The notes under the pieces are model-generated. The model ran no database searches. It was given only the letters and a program-made list of their open reading frames with translations, and was not told the DNA's origin. From Planctomycetaceae bacterium (GTDB taxonomy: Bacteria; Planctomycetota; Planctomycetia; Pirellulales; Thermoguttaceae): a stretch of 45,594 bases of DNA. The stretch is from NCBI GenBank assembly GCA_012719125.1, contig JAAYAY010000150.1:1-45594 (forward strand), given 5' to 3'. Below are positions 8,409 to 16,706 of the stretch, one piece after another. The position numbers and the translations under genes are program-made. Position 1 is the first letter of the stretch, and each line of letters opens with the position of its first letter.

Positions 8409-9941
8409 ATGCAAGCTCGAATCGCGACACTGGCCGTTATGGCCGCTCTGGCACTCATGGTCCAGATCCTGCGCCCACTCGAAGCCGCCGAACCGGCCCC
8501 GGCATTCAAGGCCGGATTCGCCGAACGCGACATCACCCCCGAAATTGGCGCCGAGCAGCCCGGCGGCTACGGCAAGTCGTTCCACAAATCGCTCCACGAC
8601 CCCTGCAAGGTCCGCGCCGCCGTCTTCGACGACGGAACCCAGCAAGTGGCCCTGGTCAGCGTCGATGCCCTGATCGTCCCCCGCGTGATGGTCCTGGGAG
8701 CCCGGAGGCAAATCGCGGAGCGCTGCGGAATCCCCGGCGACCACGTCCTCATCGGCGCCACCCACTCGCACTCGTCCGGACCGACGGGCATGGTGTTGCC
8801 CGGTGAATACGACCACGCCTCGCCGCTCGTGCAAAAACTCGCCTACGAAAAGTCGTCCGGCGCCGACGCCGCGTATCTCAAGCGAGTCGAACAGGCCGTC
8901 GCCGATGCCGTCGTCGAAGCCAGCTCAAATTGCCAGGCCGCCCAGTGTGGCGTCGGCAAGGGGATCGAAAACACCGTGGCCTTCAATCGCCGTTTCCGCA
9001 TGAAGAACGGGCTCAGCCACACCCACCCCGGCCAGGGCAATCCCGACATCATCGAGCCGGCCGGCCCGACCGATCCGGAGGTCGGCGTCATTGGCGCGTG
9101 GGATGCGGAGGGCAAATTGCTCGGCTGTGTCGTCAACTTTTCCTGCCATGCCACAACCAGCCCGGGCGGAATCTCAGCCAACTATATCTACTACCTCGAA
9201 AAGGCCGTTCGCGGCTATTTCGGTAACGACGTCGTTGTCGTCTTTCTGAACGGGACCTGCGGCGACGTCACCCAGGTCGACAACCTGGCCGCCACGCGCC
9301 GTCCGACCGGCGAACAGAGCGCCCAGTTCGTCGGCGGACGAGTGGGAGCCGAGGCCGTCAAAGTCCTGCTCGGAATGGATCGCGGTACGCTCACTCCCGT
9401 CGGCGCCACGACGAAGCTCCTCACCATCCCCCGCCGCGTGCCCAAGCCCGAGCGCGTCAAGGCGTGCCTGGAACTCGTACAAAAAGACCCCAAGGAGGTC
9501 GGCGCTACGGAGTGGACGTTCGCCAAGGAGATCGTGCTGCTCGACGCCATCCTGGCCAAGCATCCGACGGCCGAGGTGGAAGTCCAGGCCCTGCAGGTCG
9601 GGCCCGCCGTCTTTCTGTCCGACCCGGCCGAGTACTTTTGCCAGTTCGGGCTCAACATGAAAGCCCGCAGCAAGTTCCCCTTCACCTTCCCGGTGGAACT
9701 AGCCAACGGCTGCGTCGGCTACGTCCCCACCGAGGAAGCCCTCGGCCCCCACGGCGGCGGCTACGAAACCCGGCTCACCTCCTACAGCAACCTGATCCCC
9801 TCCGCCGGCCAACAGATCGAGGACGCCGCCGTCGAACTGGCCGGCCAGATGACGCCCGGCGAAGTGCCCACGGCCCCGCCGGCTCCCCCCTTCTCCGGTA
9901 CCGGCTGGTCCTACGGCAACGTGCCGCCAGAGGTGGATTGA
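8409..9941 (+). CDS. Secreted neutral/alkaline ceramidase-like hydrolase
   Basis: A 510-residue exported protein. The signal peptide is residues 1 to about 27 (LAVMAALALMVQILRPLEAAE). The body has the pattern of the neutral/alkaline non-lysosomal ceramidase N-terminal domain: KAGFAERDITP at the start, VSVDALIV, the zinc-ligand-like GATHSHSSGP, and NGTCGDVTQVD at the position of the NxGDVSP motif. True ceramidases are longer (about 650-750 residues), so this is a single-domain relative, and its natural substrate may not be ceramide. The ATG at 8409 follows GGAGGAAT. REP-like units start 7 nt after the stop codon. Confidence 0.8.
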   Translation: MQARIATLAVMAALALMVQILRPLEAAEPAPAFKAGFAERDITPEIGAEQPGGYGKSFHKSLHDPCKVRAAVFDDGTQQVALVSVDALIVPRVMVLGARRQIAERCGIPGDHVLIGATHSHSSGPTGMVLPGEYDHASPLVQKLAYEKSSGADAAYLKRVEQAVADAVVEASSNCQAAQCGVGKGIENTVAFNRRFRMKNGLSHTHPGQGNPDIIEPAGPTDPEVGVIGAWDAEGKLLGCVVNFSCHATTSPGGISANYIYYLEKAVRGYFGNDVVVVFLNGTCGDVTQVDNLAATRRPTGEQSAQFVGGRVGAEAVKVLLGMDRGTLTPVGATTKLLTIPRRVPKPERVKACLELVQKDPKEVGATEWTFAKEIVLLDAILAKHPTAEVEVQALQVGPAVFLSDPAEYFCQFGLNMKARSKFPFTFPVELANGCVGYVPTEEALGPHGGGYETRLTSYSNLIPSAGQQIEDAAVELAGQMTPGEVPTAPPAPPFSGTGWSYGNVPPEVD

Positions 9942-9947
9942 CTGAAA

Positions 9948-10051
9948 CCCCACGCGTAAGCGAGCAATCCCCAGAAACCCGACCCGTAAGCGAGGCCCCG
10001 TTTTCCCCGACACGTAAGCGAGGCCGCATTCTCTCCGACACGTAAGCGACC
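9948..10051 (+). repeat. REP-like units 1-4, upstream of the RAYT gene
   Basis: Four copies related to CCCGACGCGTAAGCGAGGCC, at about 9948-9965, 9978-9997, 10007-10025 and 10035-10051. They fill the whole gap between the ceramidase-like stop and the RAYT start. Variants have CCCGTAAG or CACGTAAG in the core. The complementary strand can fold as CC-T-CGC-TTAC-GCG-TC-GG, a small bulged hairpin typical of REP sequences. Confidence 0.8.
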
Positions 10052-10058
10052 ACCCCCC

Positions 10059-10544
10059 ATGCAGGACCCGATCGCATATTTCCTGACGTGGCCCACTTAC
10101 GGCACATGGCTGCCGGGCGACCCGCGCGGTTGGGTCGAATATCACCGCGGCTGGAAGATGCCCGATCCGATCCGATTCCTTGAAGCCGAATCCAAGATGA
10201 CGGAGGATGCCTGTTTGTTGTCTCCGCGGGAGCGCGAGATCGTCGAGGCTCAGGTCGCTGAGACCTGTGAGCACCGGAGCTGGTTGCTCCATGCCGTCAA
10301 CTGCCGTTCGAACCACATCCACCTGGTCGTTACTGCTCCCGGCACGACCCCGAGAAAGGTCCGTATCGACGTCAAGGCCTGGTGCACTCGTCGACTCAAG
10401 GAACGATCTGATCCGAATCGCCAGGAGTGGTGGGCCGAACGCGGCAGCCAGCGCCACATCTTCGACGAGGACAGTCTCGCCGAAGTGATCCACTACGTCA
10501 CCGAAGGCCAAACCCCAAAACACCAATCCCACCCCGACGCGTAA
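10059..10544 (+). CDS. REP-associated tyrosine transposase (RAYT, Y1/HUH family)
   Basis: A 161-residue single-domain member of the IS200/IS605-related Y1 transposases. The HUH metal motif is SNHIHLVV, and the catalytic tyrosine is in VIHYVTEGQ, the normal RAYT context; both are intact. These enzymes nick single-stranded REP hairpins and are thought to spread REP elements rather than move themselves. REP-like units lie directly upstream (four) and downstream (five). The TAA stop is the TAA of the first downstream unit (Pro-Asp-Ala-stop from CCCGACGCGTAA). No Shine-Dalgarno sequence precedes the ATG, which follows a run of C. Confidence 0.92.
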   Translation: MQDPIAYFLTWPTYGTWLPGDPRGWVEYHRGWKMPDPIRFLEAESKMTEDACLLSPREREIVEAQVAETCEHRSWLLHAVNCRSNHIHLVVTAPGTTPRKVRIDVKAWCTRRLKERSDPNRQEWWAERGSQRHIFDEDSLAEVIHYVTEGQTPKHQSHPDA

Positions 10545-10665
10545 GCGAGGCCCCAAGAAAACCCGACGCGTGAGCGAGGCCCCAAGAAAACCCGACGCGT
10601 AAGCGAGGCCGTCTACGATTCGACGCGGAAGCAGGCCCCCATACACCCGACGCGTAAGCGAGGCC
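10533..10665 (+). repeat. REP-like units 5-9, downstream of the RAYT gene
   Basis: Units at 10533-10552, 10562-10581 and 10591-10610 share a 29-bp period with a CCAAGAAAA-type linker. A degenerate unit lies at about 10619-10637 and another consensus unit at 10646-10665. The stretch GCCGTCTACGATTCGACGCG before the degenerate unit also ends the second array near 11326-11345, so the two arrays share an ancestor. Confidence 0.85.
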
Positions 10666-10792
10666 GTCCAGCATCCGACCCACGATCGCATCTCTCCCCT
10701 GCTCCAGACCATGAACACTGAACCACACGCAACACCGCTTCCCGGAACAGGCCCGCCGACCGTCGCTCCCATGCGCAGTCGAGGGCGGCGCG

Positions 10793-10812
10793 GGCCTCGC
10801 ATACGCGTCGGG
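10793..10812 (-). repeat. Inverted REP-like unit
   Basis: GGCCTCGCATACGCGTCGGG is the reverse complement of the REP consensus with one base changed. It abuts the start of the helicase remnant, so the break in that gene coincides with a REP unit. Confidence 0.75.
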
Positions 10813-10813
10813 T

Positions 10814-11014
10814 AACAACCGATACTTGCGTGACTGCCACGGATTGCAGGAGCGAATCGAAACCGTCGGCGACGACACGGATCTCCAGGATGTTTATGAC
10901 ACCGAACGGCAGTTGCTTCACGTGGCCTGCACCCGAGCCAGGGACAACCTCCTGGTTACCGTCGTCGAGCCGGGGTCGGAGTTCTTGGACGATCTTCTAC
11001 AGAACCCGGCCTGA
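10814..11014 (+). pseudogene. Remnant of a UvrD-like helicase C-terminus
   Basis: About 66 codons ending at a TGA. The reading RQLLHVACTRARDNLLVTVV followed by a SEFLDDLL-type end is the final motif block (VA-TRA-R) of UvrD/Rep superfamily 1 helicases. The Walker A, DExx and other motifs are absent, and the open frame begins right after an inverted REP unit at 10793-10812. There is no start codon with a ribosome binding site. I read it as the truncated 3' end of a helicase gene cut during repeat insertion. A short domesticated protein cannot be excluded. Confidence 0.7.
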
Positions 11015-11162
11015 CCGCCCACACCCCCCAGCAGCAGGTGTTCAAAAAACTGCTTGAATTCCCGGCCGATATCTGCATAATGACATAATGTACGAATGTC
11101 CACACACACTATCCCCTAGCCACAGCACACCCCAAGAACTCCTGAGCCAGCCCCCAAGAAAC

Positions 11163-11353
11163 CCCGACGCGTAAGCGAGGCCCCAAGAAAACCCGACGCG
11201 TAAGCGAGGCCCCAAGAAAACCCGACGCGTAAGCGAGGCCGCAAGAAACCCCGACGCGTAAGCGAGGCCCCAAGAAACCCCGACGCGTAAGCGAGGCTCC
11301 AAGAAAACCCGACGCGTAAGCGAGGCCGTCTACGATTCGACGCGTGAGCGAGG
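11163..11353 (+). repeat. 29-bp-period REP array (seven units)
   Basis: Units of CCCGACGCGTAAGCGAGGCC start at 11163, 11192, 11221, 11250, 11279 and 11308, exactly 29 bp apart with near-identical 9-nt linkers (CCAAGAAA type), plus a variant with GTGAGC at about 11336-11353. The linkers are constant and short, so this is a tandem REP array and not a CRISPR. Confidence 0.9.
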
Positions 11354-11776
11354 TAAGACATTATCCTCCTCGCGTGCGCTTCGAACTACGATCGGCCCGG
11401 CAAGCTTGCGATCAAGGCTCCCTCAACAAACCACAGCCGTTCCCTGCCAAAAGCTCCTGAACCCTGCGATATTGGCAAAACCGAGTCCTCGTTGCCCAAC
11501 TCGAAACCATCCGCCCATGAAGAAAAAACCATAGAAAAAACCGCGACTACCACCGGAGAGGGGCCTCGCCGTGCACACCTGCCGAACGATCCTAAGTTCC
11601 TATACAAAAGCCAGTTACAACCCGATGTTCGCAGACCCTTGCGATCGACGGCGAACGGTAAAACTTCGCAGATCCGAATCCCCGTGTCCCCCAGACTTGC
11701 CTCGCCTCGCGCCACACATTCCAATCACAGGTGCGTCATCCCGCCACCTCCCACCCCGCTGAACAGGTCCGCCTCC
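11354..11776. other. Intergenic region before the pectate lyase
   Basis: 423 nt between the REP array and the pectate lyase start. An open frame runs through part of it in phase with the lyase, but its composition is not protein-like and it lies upstream of the signal peptide. I see no recognisable RNA or terminator. Confidence 0.5.
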
Positions 11777-13213
11777 ATGACTCGACCGCTCCCCCTCCTT
11801 GCCGCCCTCCTTCTAGTCGCGTCGATCGCCCAGGCCGAAGACTCTCAACTCCGCCGCGACGCTGCCGACGCCCTCAAAAAAACCTGCCAGTACTTCTCCA
11901 GTGAAGTCGCCACCGAAGGCGGCTATCTCTGGCGATACAGCGAAGACCTCAAGACCCGCGAGGGCGAAGGCAAGGCCGACGACCAGACCGTCTGGGTCCA
12001 GCCCCCCGGTACGCCCTCCGTCGGACTGGCCTTCCTCGACGCTTACAAAGCCACCGGCGACCAGTTCTATCTCGATCTCGCCAAACAGGCCGGTCATTGC
12101 CTCGTGCGGGGCCAGTTGCGATCCGGCGGATGGGATTACCGAATCGTCTTCGACGAAAAGGCCCGAACCGGCTACGCCTACCGCGTGGACAAACCGGTCG
12201 AAGGCAAGAGCCAGAGGAACACGTCGACGCTCGACGACAACACGACCCAGGCGGCGCTCCGGCTTCTGATGGCTCTGGATGAGACGCTCAGGCAATCCGA
12301 CGCGGCCATCCATGAAGCTGCCACGACAGGGCTGGAAACGCTACTGAAAGTGCAGTATCCCATCGGCGCCTGGCCGCAGCGATTCACTGGCCCGCCCGAT
12401 CCGGACAAGTATCCCGTTCTCAAGGCGAGTTACCCCGAATCCTGGTCGCGCGAGTTTCCGAAAGTCGACTACAAGGATTTCTACACCTTCAACGACAACG
12501 CCATGGCCGACGTCATCGACGTCATGTTCGAGGCGGCCGATCGCTACGGCGACCAGCGCTATCGGCAGGCCGCCGAGCGGGCCGGCAATTTCATGATCCT
12601 GGCCCAGATGCCCGAACCGCAGCCCGGCTGGGCCCAGCAATACGATCCCCAGATGCACCCGGCCTGGGCTCGCAAGTTCGAACCGCCGTCGATCACCGGC
12701 GGCGAGTCCCAAGGCGTCATGCGGACCCTCATGCAGATCTACCGCCGCACCGGCGATAAGAAATACCTCGAGCCCATCCCCCAAGCCCTGGCCTACTATC
12801 GCAAATCGCTCCGCCCCGACGGCCGGTTGGCCCGCTTCTACGAACTCCAAACCAATCGTCCCCTCTACTTCACCGTCGACTACCAACTGACCTACAGCGA
12901 CGCCGACATGCCCACCCACTATTCGTTCGTCGTTGGCAGTGGCCTCGACCGGATCGAACGAGAATACGAACAGGTCTCCAAGCTGCCTGCGGACGAACTC
13001 CTCCCCAAACCGAAGACCGGCAAACAGAAGGCCTCGTCCGGCATGGAGAAACAAGTGCAGGGCGTCCTTTCCAAACTCGATTCCCAAGGTCGCTGGCTCG
13101 AAAAGGGCCGGCTCAAGTACCACGGCGACGACGATCCCACGGAACGAGTTCTCGACTGCTCCACGTTCGTAAGCAACGTCCGTGCATTGGCCGCCTACTT
13201 GGCAACGGAGTAA
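11777..13213 (+). CDS. Secreted pectate lyase, PL10-like
   Basis: A 478-residue protein with a signal peptide (MTRPLPLLAALLLVASIAQA). The rest is the alpha-helical toroid of the Pec_lyase/PL10 family: WRYSEDL near the N-terminus, GGWDYRIVFD, LDDNTTQAALRLLMAL, WPQRFTGPPDPDKYP, then YTFNDNAMADVIDVMFEAA and MPEPQPGWAQQYD, which align with the conserved FNDDAM and WxQQ-D regions of PL10. Expected action is beta-elimination of polygalacturonate outside the cytoplasm. It is somewhat longer than the catalytic domain alone (about 330 residues), with an extra C-terminal part ending in a charged region. The open frame upstream of the ATG at 11777 was rejected because the signal peptide begins there. 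The next gene starts 4 nt after its stop. Confidence 0.75.
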   Translation: MTRPLPLLAALLLVASIAQAEDSQLRRDAADALKKTCQYFSSEVATEGGYLWRYSEDLKTREGEGKADDQTVWVQPPGTPSVGLAFLDAYKATGDQFYLDLAKQAGHCLVRGQLRSGGWDYRIVFDEKARTGYAYRVDKPVEGKSQRNTSTLDDNTTQAALRLLMALDETLRQSDAAIHEAATTGLETLLKVQYPIGAWPQRFTGPPDPDKYPVLKASYPESWSREFPKVDYKDFYTFNDNAMADVIDVMFEAADRYGDQRYRQAAERAGNFMILAQMPEPQPGWAQQYDPQMHPAWARKFEPPSITGGESQGVMRTLMQIYRRTGDKKYLEPIPQALAYYRKSLRPDGRLARFYELQTNRPLYFTVDYQLTYSDADMPTHYSFVVGSGLDRIEREYEQVSKLPADELLPKPKTGKQKASSGMEKQVQGVLSKLDSQGRWLEKGRLKYHGDDDPTERVLDCSTFVSNVRALAAYLATE

Positions 13214-13217
13214 TAGA

Positions 13218-14033
13218 ATGCCGATCAACAGAAGATGGTTCGCCCTGCTCGGAATAGGGCTGCTGTTGGCGCTCTCGTCGCCCCTCACGAGTGGCGAGGC
13301 TGACACCGGAAACAAGCCCCTGCAGTTGCGGGTGTTGAGTTACAACATCCACCACGGCGAAGGCGTCGACAGCAAACTCGACCTGCCGCGAATCGCCGAG
13401 GTCGTCAAGTCGACCAAGGCAGACCTGGTCGCGCTGCAGGAAGTCGATTGCGGCGTGGAGCGGTCGGAACGGGTCGACCAGCCGCGAGAATTGGCCCGGC
13501 TCACCGGAATGCACGTCGTCTTCGGCAACAACATTCGGTACCAGGGGGGCGATTACGGCAACGCCGTCCTGTCCAGGTTTCCGATCGCCCGGCACGAAAA
13601 CCACCCGCTTCCTGCCCTTCGGGAAGGCGAGCAACGCGGCGTCATCGAAGTCGAACTCGACCTCCCCGGCTCCGCCGGCAAGCTCCTGTTCCTGGCCACG
13701 CATTTCGATTATCGCTCCGACGAAGAGGAACGACTTGCCTCGGTTCGATTCATCAACGACCGGATGGCCGCCCAGAAGGACCGACCCGCCTTGTTGGCCG
13801 GCGACCTCAACGCGCTTCCCGACAGCAACACCCTTCGCCTGTTGGAGGCAGCCTGGACTCGCGCCAACGAGAAGGTCCTGTTCACCTTTCCGGCAGAACA
13901 GCCGACGCGGCAGATCGACTACATCCTCTTTCGGCCCGCGTCGCGTTGGAAAACGATCGAGGTCCGCGTTCCCGACGAACCCGTCGCGTCCGATCACCGG
14001 CCCCTGTTGGCTGTCTTGGAGTTCGCTCGGTGA
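13218..14033 (+). CDS. Exported endonuclease/exonuclease/phosphatase family protein
   Basis: A 271-residue protein. Residues 1 to about 27 form a signal peptide. The mature part is a complete EEP fold: LRVLSYNIHHGEG, ALQEVDCG (metal-binding Glu), VVFGNNI, HFDYRS, LLAGDLNALPDS (catalytic Asp/Asn) and SDHRPLLAVLEF (final Asp-His). The fold covers nucleases, sphingomyelinases and inositol phosphatases; export favours a secreted phosphodiesterase, but the substrate is unknown. It starts 4 nt after the pectate lyase stop with GGAG 7 nt upstream, so the two are probably one transcript. It is convergent with DAHP synthase, 40 nt away. Confidence 0.85.
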   Translation: MPINRRWFALLGIGLLLALSSPLTSGEADTGNKPLQLRVLSYNIHHGEGVDSKLDLPRIAEVVKSTKADLVALQEVDCGVERSERVDQPRELARLTGMHVVFGNNIRYQGGDYGNAVLSRFPIARHENHPLPALREGEQRGVIEVELDLPGSAGKLLFLATHFDYRSDEEERLASVRFINDRMAAQKDRPALLAGDLNALPDSNTLRLLEAAWTRANEKVLFTFPAEQPTRQIDYILFRPASRWKTIEVRVPDEPVASDHRPLLAVLEFAR

Positions 14034-14073
14034 GCCCGCAGCGATGACGCACGCCTGCCGCAAAAATCCGGCC

Positions 14074-15111
14074 CTAAATGCCGGCTGCCTTCCGGATGAT
14101 CCGCTCGGTCGTCGTCCAGTCGAGACAGGCGTCGGTGATCGACTGGCCGTACCGGAGCCGCTCGACGGGTTGAGGAAATGGTTGGCTCCCTGCTTCCAGG
14201 AAGCCCTCCAGCATAACCCCCACGATCGACTTCGTGCCGGCCCCGCGTTGCCTGAGCACGTCATCCAACACTTCCGGCTGCAGCGCCGGATCCTTGCCGC
14301 TGTTCCCGTGGCTGCAGTCGATCACCATCGTCTTGTCGAGACCGGCCCGCTGCAGTTGCCGTTCCGCCTCCGCCACATGCTCCGCCGAGTAGTTCGGGCC
14401 CGAGTCGCCGCCCCGCAGAATGAGATGGCAGTTGAGGTTCCCCGTGGTCGAAACCGCCGACGCGACCCCGTCGCCGCTGATGCCGAAGAACGTCTGCGGC
14501 TGCTGAGCCGCCTTGATCGCGTTGACCGCCGGTTCGATCGCTCCGCTCGTGGAGTTCTTGAACCCCAGCGGCATCGACAGACCCGACGCCATCTGGCGGT
14601 GCGTCTGCGACTCGGTCGTTCGCGCTCCGATCGCCGACCAGCAGATGAGATCGGAGATGTACTGCGGCGTGATCGGGTCCAGCAGTTCGGTGGCCGTCGC
14701 GACTCCCAGTTCGACGACGTCCAGGAGAAAACGCCGCGCCGTGCGAAGCCCCTCCGTGATCTGGTCGGAACCGTCCAGAAACGGATCCATGATCAGCCCC
14801 TTCCAGCCCACGGTGGTCCGCGGCTTCTCGAAGTAACATCGCATCACGATCTGGACGCGATCCCCGACGCGATCGCTCAGGTCTTTCAACCGGCCCGCGT
14901 ACTCGAGCCCGGCCTTCACGTCGTGGATCGAGCACGGCCCCACTATGATCAGAAATCGCGGATCGGCGTGGAAGAGGACGTCATGCACCTGCTGCCTCGA
15001 TTGGGCGACGAACTCCTCCTGTACCTCCGAACGGGGAAGCTCATGGAGCATCAACGCCGGAGCCGGCAAGGGGATGTTGGATGCGATGTTGAGATCGGAA
15101 ACTCTTCTCAT
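14074..15111 (-). CDS. aroG: 3-deoxy-7-phosphoheptulonate (DAHP) synthase, class I AroFGH type
   Basis: A 345-residue cytosolic enzyme that condenses phosphoenolpyruvate and erythrose 4-phosphate in the first step of the shikimate pathway. Motifs: LIIVGPCSIHD near residue 55, MRCYFEKPRTTVGWKG (PEP binding), ARTTESQTHRQMASGLSMP, GFKNSTSG, CHLILRGG and VIDCSHGNSGKDP. The length matches the E. coli AroF/G/H isozymes. Which amino acid inhibits it cannot be read reliably, so the symbol is generic. The start at 15111 has no strong ribosome binding site. No other aromatic pathway gene is nearby. Confidence 0.93.
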   Translation of the reverse strand: MRRVSDLNIASNIPLPAPALMLHELPRSEVQEEFVAQSRQQVHDVLFHADPRFLIIVGPCSIHDVKAGLEYAGRLKDLSDRVGDRVQIVMRCYFEKPRTTVGWKGLIMDPFLDGSDQITEGLRTARRFLLDVVELGVATATELLDPITPQYISDLICWSAIGARTTESQTHRQMASGLSMPLGFKNSTSGAIEPAVNAIKAAQQPQTFFGISGDGVASAVSTTGNLNCHLILRGGDSGPNYSAEHVAEAERQLQRAGLDKTMVIDCSHGNSGKDPALQPEVLDDVLRQRGAGTKSIVGVMLEGFLEAGSQPFPQPVERLRYGQSITDACLDWTTTERIIRKAAGI

Positions 15112-15668
15112 CTGGCGGCCAGTGCCTTTCTTCTATCGGCCGAAAGCGTCGTCGCCCGCGCCGCAACACTCAAACTACCACCATAGCGGGTGCCGGTTCC
15201 GGCGGCAAGCCGGTCTCCTGGAGTCCGAACTCGTTCTCAACATGAAAACTTTCTACTAAATATGCCGCCTCGCATCCTCCCAAATGCTCCAAAAAATCGG
15301 GGCTGCCGGCATGATCCGCGGACAATATGGGGCCTTTCCGTGGCCTGTTCTGCATCTGCGGGCTTTGGGCGGTTTCCTTTCGCCAGAAGGCTTCAATCGC
15401 CGATAACGGATAGGAGCACCGTTGTTGCCGATTTGCAGTCAGCGGTGCTCCACAGGGCAGCTTCTTCGGCCCCCAGCCGACTCGATGCCGGTCCCACAGC
15501 GGGAGGACAATGCCGATTGTAACGATACGGGCGATTTTGTGCCGAGTTCGTTCCCTGTGTGCTGCTGACTTCCGATATCGTCAAGTTCTCCACTGTGAGT
15601 TACGACCAAGGGAAGCAGGCCAACTCAACCGAGAAGCGACTCGTGTTGGTCAATGACTCTGCCGCCTC
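15112..15668. other. Intergenic region upstream of DAHP synthase and the HDOD gene
   Basis: 557 nt between divergent genes. I find no convincing gene. It holds a hairpin at 15413-15451 and otherwise low-similarity sequence. Promoters of both flanking genes should lie here, but I cannot place them. Confidence 0.5.
15413..15451. repeat. Inverted repeat GGAGCACCG...CGGTGCTCC
   Basis: 12-nt arms (GGAGCACCGTTG and CAGCGGTGCTCC, one mismatch) around a 15-nt spacer. It lies between divergent genes, so it is not an obvious terminator. It may be one copy of an interspersed repeat, but there is no second copy in the window. Confidence 0.5.
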
Positions 15669-16535
15669 ATGACAACCGTACAAAAAATGGAACGTCCCGA
15701 TCTGGACCGCATCTGTGGCCGAATCTACGAAATTTCCACGCTGCCTCAGGTTGCCGCCCAGGTCATGGAAGTGGCCGCCAGTCCGCGATCCGGCGCCCTC
15801 GAGCTCAAAGAGGCGATGGAGGTCGACGCAGCCTTGAGTTCTCGCGTGCTCCGGTGTGTGAACTCGTCGGCCTATGCCACCTCCGAACGGATCACCAGCC
15901 TGCAACATGCCGTGGCCTTCCTGGGATTCAAGGAAGTCCGGAACCTGGCCATGACCGCCAGCGTGAGCAAGCTGTTTACCGGCGACGCCGGAATCGGGAC
16001 CTATCAGCGCGGCGCCCTGTGGCGGCATCTTGTCTCGGTGGGAATATGCGGGCGCCTGATTGCATTACGTCTCAAGGAAGTGGAACCGGAGGAAGTGTTT
16101 CTCGCCGGCCTCCTCCACGACATTGGGATCGTCCTGGAAGACCAGTACCTCAACGACCACTTCACCCAGGTCATGGAATCGCTCGCAGACGACCACTCCC
16201 TTTCAGAGGTCGAGTCGGAGATCATCGGTTTCGACCACGCCAGGTTGGGGGGGAAACTGGCCGAAGCCTGGCGATTCCCTCGCCCGGCCACAGACGCCAT
16301 CCTTCACCACCATGATTCGACTCGCCATCGGGGAGCCAGTGCGGCCGTGGTTCAATGTGTCGAAGTCGCCAACTACGCCTGCTCCGTCAAGGGCATCACT
16401 TCGATCGGCCGAAATCTCATCCGCTTCCCACAGGCCGCAATTGAAGGCCTCTCCTTGACCCGTTCCGACTTCGTCGCTTTGGTCAAAGACCTGGACCAGG
16501 AACTGAGTGAGAAGCAGGATCTGTTCGAACTCTAG
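15669..16535 (+). CDS. HDOD domain signalling protein
   Basis: A 288-residue cytosolic protein. Residues about 15-215 are an HDOD domain: LPQVAAQVMEVA at the start, LSSRVLRCVNSSAY (the characteristic VNS.AY helix), ITSLQHAVAFLGFKEVRNLAM, and a degenerate HD region with LAGLLHDIGIVLEDQ and ILHHHD. HDOD proteins relate to HD hydrolases and act in stress, motility and two-component signalling; no catalytic activity is generally established. The C-terminal 70 residues are helical and end acidic. The first ATG at 15669 is used, with one at 15687 as an alternative. It sits near an HD-GYP protein and a hybrid kinase. Confidence 0.9.
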   Translation: MTTVQKMERPDLDRICGRIYEISTLPQVAAQVMEVAASPRSGALELKEAMEVDAALSSRVLRCVNSSAYATSERITSLQHAVAFLGFKEVRNLAMTASVSKLFTGDAGIGTYQRGALWRHLVSVGICGRLIALRLKEVEPEEVFLAGLLHDIGIVLEDQYLNDHFTQVMESLADDHSLSEVESEIIGFDHARLGGKLAEAWRFPRPATDAILHHHDSTRHRGASAAVVQCVEVANYACSVKGITSIGRNLIRFPQAAIEGLSLTRSDFVALVKDLDQELSEKQDLFEL

Positions 16536-16706
16536 CGAGCTTCCACCTCAGACCAAGGCCGGATCGCCAGAACTCGACTCAAGTGCACCAGAACTCGGGA
16601 AGTACGCTGGAAATATGCCTCGCTGCTCCACAGTTGTTCCTCTCTGGCCGGGCTGCTAGGATAAGGAAGTCTCGTGCCGAAATTGACCTCTTGCGGAGTG
16701 TCCAGA

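Noticed and set aside
11163-11353. CRISPR array
   Set aside because: The spacers are 9 nt and nearly identical, and no cas gene is present. The units match the REP sequences around the RAYT.
9699-11361. Minus-strand frames reading LAYASGF/RLRVGF repeats
   Set aside because: These are translations of REP units in several frames, not proteins.
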